Positions 54,200-64,000 of a DNA stretch of 64,000 nucleotides are shown piece by piece. A program made the position numbers and the translations under genes. Source of the stretch: Brienomyrus brachyistius (taxonomy: Eukaryota > Chordata > Actinopteri > Osteoglossiformes > Mormyridae); the NCBI RefSeq assembly GCF_023856365.1, contig NC_064538.1, forward strand, positions 6,828,435 to 6,892,434. Direction: 5' to 3'. The notes beneath the pieces were generated by a model. It had not been told where the DNA came from. It did not search any database and saw only the letters and a program-made list of their open reading frames with translations. The first letter of the stretch is position 1. The number at the start of each line of letters is the position of its first letter.

Positions 54200-56850
54200 G
54201 GGAGAGGGGAAATCCTCAGGGATCCTGGTACATTCATAATGAATTCATAAATGCCAGCAGTACCGTTAGTGTGCTTGGAAGAAGGGGAGATGAAATGAGG
54301 CCGGTGACAGTAAACAGCTAACAGTGCACAGGCTGCTGTCCCAGAATGTGCCCTCCGCTCCGGTGTCAGGGGCTTGGATAGCGAGCGAGAAGGGGACCTT
54401 GGAAACTCACAGCAGGTACAGCTGCCCCCCCCCCCCCCCGCTTCCGATCAGGCTGTGGGCCGAGCCTCTTGATGAGTCCACAGTTTGGGGCATGCAGTGC
54501 AAACAAAGGAGCCTGACGTCCTGACAGGGCAAACATTAGAGCAGGCCGCAGCAGTAACCCGAGGCCCCCGGGCCGCTGAAGTAGACTGCACCGCCAGGGA
54601 CGCGCCAGGGACGCGCCGGGAAGCAGCTAGCGATGCAGGAGACCGCTGTGTCCGAGGCGGCCAGGTCTCTCGCAGGGCCGGTAATAAGGCCAGTGCAAGT
54701 CAGCTCCGAGAGTGTGTGAAAATTACTCATTATTATCGCATTTCCTTAGCTACGATGTCCTTTCCTTATTTATACAGATACTGTTCTTGGCTGCTATTTA
54801 TGTGCCGTGTTACTGCTGTGGAGGAAATAAATGTCCGTGTTTAGACTATGTTTAACAATAATGCACCGATCCAGCTGCTTGCCGCTTATGCGGGAGCACA
54901 CACACCGTAATGCAGAAGCGACTTCAGCTGCGGCGCCGCTAGCCGGCGCGGCACCTGGCCGAGCGTGAGGGAGCGCCGACGGCGTGATCGTGTGACCAGT
55001 GAGGAAACGATGACACTGTCACAGAGGGGCAAAGTACAGCTGTGCTGTTTGGCTCAATGTCCCGTTACCGTCCTCAGGCCAACTGCCCACAGAGAAAATC
55101 AAAGTCTCCTGCCATGCTGACTAATAGCGGCCCCAGCCAAGTGCCACGTGCTGGGTGTGTACATTCGCACGACTGCCTACGATTCTTTGTGGTTTCTTCT
55201 TGCCGACCCAGAGTGACCTGCCGCTGACTGGGCCAGCGGACTCCCCCATCATGTTTGTGTCAGCCCTCCCACTTCGGAATAGGAGGACGATGACCCCCGG
55301 AGACCTCAGATGACAGGGGAAGACATTTATATCTGGGGAGAGCCCAATCGGAGACAATTAAGGGCAGTTTAACCGGCGGTCAAGCGCACACTTCTGAATA
55401 TGCTGAAGGCTTAGCATGTGCTCATTCTGACTCTAGAAAACAACTATGGTGTTTATCAAATAAGAATAATATCCAGAATTATTTTAGCTTTATTCTCCCA
55501 TGAGAGTAAAAACAAATGTTGCCAAAGTATCATTTTATTCTCATTTTTAAATATGAAATTCAAATGCAAAGCATGGGAACAAGCTATTTCCAGGCCATTT
55601 TCCCGTCAGCGTCACATCTAAGTACTAATTCTGTAATCTGAACCAATAGTGCTGTAAATCTGCCCGGCCGATGGAATGTTTAATTATAGTCACCCAGGTC
55701 TTACTCACAGTGATTATGCTGAGTCATTCTGGTCCTGTAGTGTTTTGCTGAGTCACAAATATAACAGGCAAGCTGTTGCGAGATCTCATCAAGGTCCATT
55801 ATGCAGAGATGACACCAAGAACTGGAACTGGGGTTCCTGGAACTCAAACTGTCCCTGACTCTATTAACCATGGTGAGAGAGTGAAAGAGAGACCTTCCAT
55901 CTCTCACTGTGCAGTTCTGCAGAGCTGCTAGTTAAAAATAGAAAGAAAACAATGGCCAGTTTACAGTTTAAATACAGTTACATTCACCTTTCAGAGTGTG
56001 GTGAAGTTAGTTTGTGAAGTTTGTTTTAGGAGTAAAAGAAATTTGGTGGAAAAATATTCAAAACAAAATTCTACATAATTTTACTCTCTTGAGCGTGGGG
56101 GAAAAAGAGAACACTACTAGTAGGAAACAACTTGTATTAAATCAGTAGCCTAATTGTAAATGGATGTTGCCATTATGCAGCACTTTTTAAAGGCACCCAA
56201 AGCACTTTACAGAACCAGTAGGGAGCCACTTCAACCACCACCACTGTGTAGCCCCCACCTGGATGATGCAATGGCAGTCATTCTGCACCAGTATGCTCAC
56301 TACACAATATCTAAGGTGGTGAAGAGACAGGAGAGAATTTACCAGTTAGATAAAGGAGATGATTAGAAGGCCAGATGTGATAGGGGCATTTTAGCCAGGG
56401 CACCGGGGTACCAACCCAACTCTTTCAAAAGGTGCCCAGAGATGTTTTATGAACTCAGAGAATAAGGACCTTGGTTTTCTGCCTCATCCTGAAGGGCAGC
56501 ACCATTTTTACAGCACAGTGTGAGCATTGGGATCAACACAAACTATGGGATTGGCTAACTTGTTTGCCACACCAACACCTCTTCCAGCAGCAACCCAAGT
56601 TTGTCTCCCATTGAAGTACTTGCCAGACCCAAACCTGTTGAGCTTCAGATGAATTAGTCACAACTATAGGTGGTATGTTTCCTGCTTCAAAGAAAATTAA
56701 TTTGTACCTTAGCTAGCAGGTCTTGGACTCCGGGCCATCATAGCAATGAGAATACACATCTGGAGATTAAATATCGAGATAAACCGTTTGTTTTGTTCAT
56801 GCAATATGTTAGAGCAATGGCAGCAAGACCTAACAGTTGCCAGGCCTGAA
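54200..56850. other. non-coding interval
   Basis: A C14-like run near 54426 and a CpG-rich patch at about 54920-55000 are present. No coding exon, RNA gene or element recognised. Confidence 0.4.
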
Positions 56851-56852
56851 TA

Positions 56853-57141
56853 CAGATGCTCCTCTACTTACGAACGTTCAACTTACGAACTTTCAGACAT
56901 ACGAACGAAGAGGACTTTAAGTACAAATTGTGTTCATTGGGCTCCCGTTTCCTGTCCGCAACATCAATTTTTCCACTTAGTATGACTTCTGGCCGCTACT
57001 CCTCAAGCTTGCGTACTCCCAGCATCCTAGTTCTTTGTACTTACGTATACCCTTAAATGATGTTGAATAACGACTTACGAACATTTCACGGTAAGAACGG
57101 CCGTTCGGAACGTATCTCATTCGTAAGTAGAGGAGCGTCTG
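56853..57141. mobile_element. 289-bp MITE with TA target sites
   Basis: The left end CAGATGCTCCTCTACTTACG and the complement of the right end (CAGACGCTCCTCTACTTACG) form an inverted repeat. TA dinucleotides flank both sides (56851-56852 and 57142-57143). TTACGAAC words recur inside in both orientations. CAG termini with TA targets suggest the Tc1/mariner superfamily. No coding capacity. Confidence 0.8.
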
Positions 57142-57694
57142 TACTTCCCATCACCTGGACTCAAAAAACAGGACAGTGGCAGGTGCATCAGGAACAAAAA
57201 AACCTATCAAGGGTCTTTGATTTACAGCAAATCCACTAGACAGCCATTGAGAAATGAGATGACTTGATGTGAAAGAAAAAAAACACGTTACTCTGAAACA
57301 TAACTCAGAATAGATGACACAACAGACAAGGAACTGGACTTCTACGAAAAATATTAGAAGATGAAGCCTGTGAATACAAAATAGAAGGCAGCAAACGGCT
57401 TCTAAACATCTCTGTTGGGCTGGACAATCTTACTGTTTGGCCCACACTTCTATGCAGAGCAGTGTAACGATCTTACACATTTGACAAGCACACTGAAAAA
57501 GACCACTTGTGACATTCCTGTGTCTAGAGGAAAAATTCATGGGTTGACATGATCAGGTTAACGAACCATGTCATCTGCTGGTCCCTTTATTATTAACTAA
57601 CCCTAACATCTGCGTAGATCATCTCCCATCTAGAATACAACTCAGAGCTACCACTAAAAGACTCCTGTGTCCTTTGCAATTGAATTGTATAAAA

Positions 57695-58860
57695 ACACTG
57701 TGTGGACAAAAGTACTGGGACACACTCCATAAGCATCGAATTCAGGTATTTCATTCAGACCCATTGCCAGAGGTGTATAGAATCAAGAACGTAGCCAGGC
57801 AGTCAAGTTAACAAGCATTTCTGAAAGAATGGGTCATTCTGAAGAGCCCAGTCAATTCAAGTGTGGTATTATCATAGGATGCCACCTTTAAAATGTCAAT
57901 TTTTGAAATTTCTTCACTGCTAGAAATTACATGGTCAATTGTAAGTGGTATTACTGCAAAATGGAAGAGTTTTGGAACAACAGAAACTCAGCCACAAAGT
58001 GGCAGACCACATAAAGTCACAGAGTGGGGTTGCAGAGTGTGTAAAATTCGCCAACGCTCTGTTGACTCAATAACTGCAGAGTTCCAAACTTCCTCTGGCA
58101 TTAACCCCAGCACAATAACTGTGTGCCAGAAGCTTCATGGAATAGGCTTCCATGGCTGAGAAGCTGCATGAAAGCCTCACATCGCCAAACGCAACGCCAA
58201 GCGTCGGATGGAATGGTGTAAAGCACGCCACCACTGGACCCTGAGAGAGGTGGAAACGTGTTCTGTGGAGTGACGAATCACACTTCCCTGTCTGGCAGTT
58301 TGATGGACAAGTCTGGGTTTGTCAGATGCCAAGAGAACATTACCTGCCTGACTCCATTGTACCAATTGTGTAAAAGAGGGATAATGGTATGGGGTTGTTT
58401 TACAAGGGCTGGTCTAGGCCTTACCAGCATACCAAGGCATTTTGTACAATTCTATGCAACTATGCCTCCAACTTTGTAAGAACAGTCTGGGGCCCTTTTC
58501 TGCCCAGTGTGAATATGACCTGGTGCACAAAGCAAGGTCAATGAAGACATAGTTGGGTGAGTTTGGTGTGGAAAAGCTTGACTGACCTCAATCTCTTCAA
58601 ACAACTTTGGGATGAACAGGAAAGGAGATTGTAAGCCAGGCCTTCACATCCAGCAACAACGAATGCTCTTCTTGGTGAATGGGCAACTCCCACAGACACA
58701 CTCCAAAAGCTTGTGGAAAGCCTCCCTAGAAGATTGGCAGCTGTTATAGCTGCAAAGGGGGCACCAAATCCATATCGATGCATGTGGATTTAGAATGGGA
58801 TGTCATAAAAGTTCCTGTAGGTGTAAAGGCTAGATGTCCCAATACTTTTGTCTATTTACT
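57695..58860 (+). mobile_element. decayed Tc1-like transposon
   Basis: The left tip GTGTGGACAAAAGTACTGGG and the right tip, complemented (AGACAAAAGTATTGGGACA), are inverted repeats. The interior has pieces of a Tc1-like transposase in several frames: a helix-turn-helix region around 57890-58160 (frame with GRPHKVTEWG) and later fragments resembling the GVMVWGCF region at 58380-58410 and the SPLR-like end. Stops and frame changes are frequent, so it is inactive. Confidence 0.8.
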
Positions 58861-58974
58861 GTACTGTATCATGTCCTTTCATCCATCTTCTAATATCCAG
58901 TATAAGGTGACAATGGACACCAAGTCTGTCACATGAAGTAACGGGGAAGGCAGAAGAAGACGCTGGATGGGATG

Positions 58975-59097
58975 CTAGTCCCATCTTGCGTGGTTCCCTG
59001 CCTTGTGCCCATAGCCTCTGGGATCTGGCTCCAGATCCTTCCCCCCACTCCCCCAACCCCGAACAGGACAAGCAGTTTCAGAAAATGGATGGATGGA
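58975..59097 (+). repeat. SINE 3' end
   Basis: It contains GGTTCCCTGCCTTGTGCCCA, then TCTGGGATCTGGCTCCAGAT and a GGATGGATGG tail, the 3' part of the family seen on the minus strand in the first 11 kb. The tRNA-like head is missing. Confidence 0.7.
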
Positions 59098-59099
59098 AT

Positions 59100-62000
59100 C
59101 TGCTGTTTTCCTGGAGCAATTCAGGTTGTCCTCTCGTGAAGATAAGTAGCGAAGTCATTTATAGTATATTTATAAATTACTAACACAACCACAGCCCTAT
59201 GGTTTGTTAAAATTTTGCATCGCAATCTTCTGAATAAATGGGGAGGGGGGACTGTAAGGATATTAGTTTAATTTACATCCAAGGGAGAGAGGTGTTTTGA
59301 TTTCTGAGTGGGACTCCCACCACTTCATACCCTGACAAACATTCCTTTTATAACCATGTACCAATACAACACAAATTCCTTCAATTGGCTTCTCTTTAAA
59401 AGGGGTTCTGGTTAAATTCCTTAAATGATGTTTGTTATCCTCGACAACATAATCAGTACAACTACTTTAAGCATAATGCAAACCTGGCCTGTAGACTTGT
59501 GTATTGTAGCTATTTGCTGATATTTCAAAAAAATATCTTGTAGCTTCTGTTCCTGTGGTGCTGGGGAGGTCAGCACTCTCGCATCTCCCCAGGGCCAAAA
59601 ATGGCCACCTTTGCAACTGTTGCAAGGGTGGAATGTTCAGTGTCTCTTAAAGGGTTTGCTGTTGATTAAAGATAGTCAGAGCTAAGAATGTCAAAATGTG
59701 TGAGCCATCAAATTAAGTACACATGAATGCTGTACCAAATACAATACAATAACGTTATACAACTTAAGTAAAAGAGCCACTACAGGTGATATATTACTTG
59801 AAGGATTAAACGCTTTATTTTTACATTTAATTATCCCCCCCCCGATCCTGTGCTAGATATGCAGGTCTATGATGGATGGATGGACTATCCTCCATGTTAG
59901 GCAGAAATTGTGGATGCTTCCAAGTCTGTCTGTGCTTAGAAGGTGAGATCCTCGACACAGCACAGAGCCAAGCTGCCGTATATTTTTTTGGGGTGGGGGG
60001 GGGGGGGGGGGGTTGTACTCCGGGGGGAATCTCTAACAGTCATGTGTACTCAGGAGTGTCTTCACTTTGACTGCACAGCGGATCTCCGGAACCTCGCATG
60101 TGACTGTGACAAGCGATGGAAGGTGTCTCCTTGGGGTGTCGAAGAGAGACTGTGTCATGCGCACTCCCCGAGTCGTGGAAAAGCTCGCTCGCTGTCAGGG
60201 AAGCGCACTCTTTGCTTGTCGGAGTAAAAAAAAAAAAAAGGTGTTAATGGTCTACTAGCAGACATTCCAGATCTTTGGTGGAGAGAAAGCAAAGATGCTG
60301 CTGTCGCAGTCACACCTCCAAGCTTGCGTCAGAAAGGTGTTTTTTTTTTTTTTTAAAAGAATGTGTCTTTTGTGGCATTAACTGTCTTCTCAGCTCCTCC
60401 AGTGCCTGATCACCGGAGTCTCGTGTTCAGGGTGACTTCGGCAGCAGACCCACTTGGTAAATGATAAAAAAAGAATTCATAAAAGAAAAAAAATACATGT
60501 ATATAAACAAGCATCTGTGAAATCATAAAAAAAAAAACAGGTAGGAGAGTTGGTCACATTCCACACTACATTTTAACGAAGTGTTTTGTGTTTTAATGCT
60601 ATCTGTACATGGAAATACTTAAAGCCCTCACTCCATTTTTGCCAATCATAAAATAATAAGTAATAAACAGATTGTATACGTCTAATACCAACATGCGTAC
60701 TACTTTGTTTTTCATGTGACATCTTGGAATCAAGGCCTGCAGGACACTAACAGAGTTTTTCACATTGGTTTAATTTCAAAACTGGCTTTAAACTGGCAGA
60801 ATAATATTTGCAAACGCTTCGGTTTTTTGCCAGACACTCTATCAGCATATTATGAGCCTCTCTCTCATTGAACAGCAGACACACTCGAACGTCCACGCTA
60901 GCTGTTCATAGAGAGCCACTCCAATTACGCCTGCAAGGCGACCTGGCTGACTTTTACACAGCCGATCTAATACTGTAATTCTTAGAAAAAGAATAGCAAA
61001 AGGTCTGCATTATCCTACCTGCATTTATTTAATTCAGATCCATCCAACAAATGGGTGTCCTTGCAGGTGAAGCGTTGGTGGCGGTAATGTTTGCCGGCAC
61101 ATGGGGGGTCGACAGCCGTGCTCACAGTGTCATTGTAACTACAAACATTTTTTTTCATAATTGTCATGCTTGTTCTTTTTGTCACTATTCATTGTAAAAC
61201 TCTGAAGCATTTTGAAACAAGACATTTGCCACCCACTCTTACACTAAATGCTCTTCTCCTGTTCTGTGCTACTGGATTCACTTCACAGCGCCGCTTGGCT
61301 TCGCCTGACCGTGGTACCTGGCTGTAGGGTAACATGGAATTTAGTTAAGAGCATTATAGGTACATATGCCACATGCTGGAGTGTGGGGTAGCACTTGAAA
61401 CAAGACACTTAGACTGAACAGCTCAGTAAAACTCTCTGATGCCATAAATAGGCAAGGGGAATAAACAGCTATCAGCATAAGTTACTTTGAATGACAGCAT
61501 CTGGTATAAAGCTAAATAAAAATCTACGCGCACCAATGAAATGTACGATTAAAACATGTAACGATATGATCCAGTTACTTTTTCCAACCAGCTTCCCACA
61601 CTACAGCCTGTTAATTCAATTTAAGGAAGTTATAAAGGATTGCTGCCATATTGTAGCCAAAGTTATTAAAAATCCGTAAATATTCCATTATAGTACAAAT
61701 ATGGTGAAACAAGTAAAGTAACAACAATCATTACCAACAATGCTAATCAATCTAAAGTGATACATGTTTCTACAAAGCCCACTTTCTCAGGAGCACCTTT
61801 TATGTCTCTGACCAATAGCAGCAAGAGAAAAGTGGCTGACTAAACCATTTTTTTTGTTTCTGACCAATAGCAACGGGGATGAGTAGTTATATTCATCATT
61901 TCTATGCCACTAAAGAATAGCAGCAGAGATAGAGTCGCTGTATCTGCGACAATTGGTGGTTATTATGTCACGCTGTAAAGGTCACTAAAGAGTGGATCAA

Positions 62001-64000
62001 CGGCTCAGATGTTTTTTCTTTACATTACATAGAGGAGCAAAGAAATGTTATGCGACTCACCCCCCCCCCCCTCTGCCAGCTCCATCAAAGAAATACCTGC
62101 TTTTTACAGCACCACTCATATATTGTGAGAGTGACATTTGTGCGGAGCGAAAGGAGCCATCTGGAAGCTGCCCACACACATGTGAGAGAGCGAGCTGGGC
62201 TTTGGTTTTGAGTCAGATCACACTGCAGCCCAGCCCACACAGGCTCTCTCAGACATCGCCTCAGCACCGCCAATATTTTAGAGACTGTTCCAGAAACAGC
62301 TAATATCTGACATTTAAAGAGAGTCGGTGCAACATACTGAAACGCAGGCTGATAAAAATCATCAGAATGTCCTTCTCGGCGCCCACCTGTGGTCTCTGAA
62401 TGACAGGTGCCTCCTTTATTACTCGTGTTTCCTCCCGGGGTTGCATGGAGCCTGCAGAGCGTCCAAACACTGCAGGGCCGTAACTGCGGATACAAATCGC
62501 AAGTTCACAGAACCGGCTCTGAGACGACGACGTCTGCAATTTACAAAAAAAAAACAAAAAAACAACAACAATAATAATAAAACTGCCTTGCTACAAAGAA
62601 TGTCAAGAGACGGTGTCAGGAGCCTCCGCGAGCCCTTGACTACATCGTCGTTTTATTTCCCCGGCATTCCAGTGACACGGCAGCAACAAAGGAGCGTGAT
62701 ACGTCGCTTTCTCGAGCCTTTAGTCCTGTCACACTCCTGCCCCCAGAGGAAGGAGTCACAGGAGATGGTAGATGGCACCAAAACAGACCTGTTAAGGGCC
62801 CATACTGCTTCTCATGCCATGCGATGAAGGAATTTTCCGGCCTGGGTTTAATCTCTGCTCCCCGTCTCACGCTAATCCCCGCGTGGTCATTGCCGTTAAT
62901 CTGTGTATGCCTGCTGCAGCTCCTTGACTCGGTTAAATCTCGGTTATAAGGCATTATTTGACATATGGGCGAAGGGGATATTCTTGCCGAGGGACAGTCC
63001 CACGGGTGTGGGGACTGTTTGCCAGCAGGCACCTCTGTACCGAAACTGTACATCTGGTTGCCGCACGAATACAGATGGAGCAGAAGTTGGCGCATTGAGG
63101 ATCCATAGATGGTTGCACTGGATCTCACAGTAGCGTCTTCAGATTGGGAATGACCCAAATATGCGATTGTTCAGGACACAGAAGTTGGATGCTTATTGTT
63201 TGATATTCAGCTGCCTCGAGTTTTTCTTTTTTTCTTTATCTCACTGTTTGAGTAAATTCTGTGAATTCCCCCGTCCATCAGAGAAAACATGCTTCCTTAC
63301 ATCTTCTGTATTATTCATTCAGCTACTTCTTTCAATTTCTGATGCGGGTTCGAAGCTAAGAAAGAATTTCTCTTTGCTTTTTTTCATTTCTTTTGGTTTC
63401 ATACTGGAATACATCATTCTATTTGGTTAACCAGCAGTAACAATGTGAGGAACTTTTCAAACATTGAATAATCAAACTTGTACATGCTGGTGAAATGCAA
63501 TGAATCGCACTACAGTACATGTTTTATCTAAGTCCCTAAAAACTGGGTGACAGCATAATATATTTTGACCTACTGATACATAACTGAGCTATAAAAAAAA
63601 TGAGAATGCACAGGAAAATCATTTATAATAAGCAGTCAGTTGGAATTGTGTTTGAGAGAAAATTCAGAAACGAAAAAGACGACAGTGATAATCAAACTTC
63701 AGTTCCAGTGCCAGAGAGGCTGAAGATTTCCACACATATGCTGCAGTTCTTCCAAAAACAGCACATGCCTTTACGATTTTCACACGTTTTCACAGAATGA
63801 GCACACGCGGCCTCAGCAGGAACACGCAGGAACATGGTGAGTATCAGCCTCCGGAGATATATCAGGTAGTTTGCCACATCAGGGCATTTTCAGTTTCTGT
63901 CATGTACATCTTCCCCAGCCGAACAAAGGCTATGCTGGAAACATGGTCCAAATTCCAGTTACCACACTCAAAATCTCTCCCCCCCTTTTATTTTGTCAGT
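59100..64000. other. non-coding interval to window end
   Basis: It includes a short GGATGGATGG at about 59872-59882 (isolated SINE tail), a G18 run at 59995-60012 and several A or T runs. Frames up to 172 codons (62640-63158, minus) show no domain, no start context and no splice partners. No gene recognised. Confidence 0.4.

Noticed and set aside
62640..63158. 172-codon minus-strand frame near the window end
   Set aside because: No motif and no supporting context; overlaps other equally long chance frames on the opposite strand.

Overview
This is eukaryotic, vertebrate DNA, most likely from a ray-finned fish. Three gene families recognisable from spliced exons support this: a bmp7-type TGF-beta ligand, an interferon regulatory factor of the IRF4/8/9/10 group that best fits IRF10 (absent from humans as far as I know), and an AXH-domain gene of the ataxin-1/ATXN1L family. 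The repeats also look fish-like: Tc1-like, Tigger-like, Harbinger-like and hAT-like DNA transposons, and tRNA-derived SINEs with GGAT tails. The sequence alone does not name a species.

Layout. From 1 to about 19.9 kb (+ strand) lies bmp7. Exons corresponding to human exons 2-7 are present at 3833-4025, 7336-7484, 11866-12063, 17367-17443, 17905-18015 and 18584-18733, with splice phases that agree throughout. They encode the end of the prodomain and a complete 139-residue mature ligand. Exon 1 (signal peptide) is not in the window. The introns carry SINEs, a 1.7 kb Harbinger-like element, a Tigger-like remnant and a 21-bp minisatellite of about 3.1 kb (13.35-16.50 kb).

From 19.9 to 26.9 kb I see no gene. 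From 26.94 to 34.61 kb (+ strand) lies the IRF gene. Two exons encode the DNA-binding domain, two short linker exons follow (the second is tentative), and three exons encode the IRF-association domain. A nearly complete Tc1-like transposon, whose transposase reads through except for one stop codon, sits in the intron before the association domain. A decayed Tc1-like element split by an hAT-like MITE lies in the last intron. A second MITE of the same type lies just after the gene.

From 39.0 down to 36.9 kb (- strand), tail to tail with the IRF gene, is the ataxin-1-family gene. It has one large coding exon and a second exon that completes the AXH domain. The conserved nuclear-localisation/14-3-3 motif expected after the AXH domain lies in a different frame, so either the assembly has an indel or the gene is decaying.

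From 39 to 64 kb I find no convincing protein-coding exon. The region holds simple repeats, a 36-bp minisatellite, fragments of two further Tc1-like elements, a 289-bp MITE with TA target sites, and SINE tails. The three genes have unrelated roles (secreted morphogen, immune transcription factor, nuclear corepressor-type protein); nothing suggests that they act as one system. The most interesting points are the ataxin-family paralogue with its frame break, the intronic minisatellite with higher-order duplications, and the nested transposon layers.
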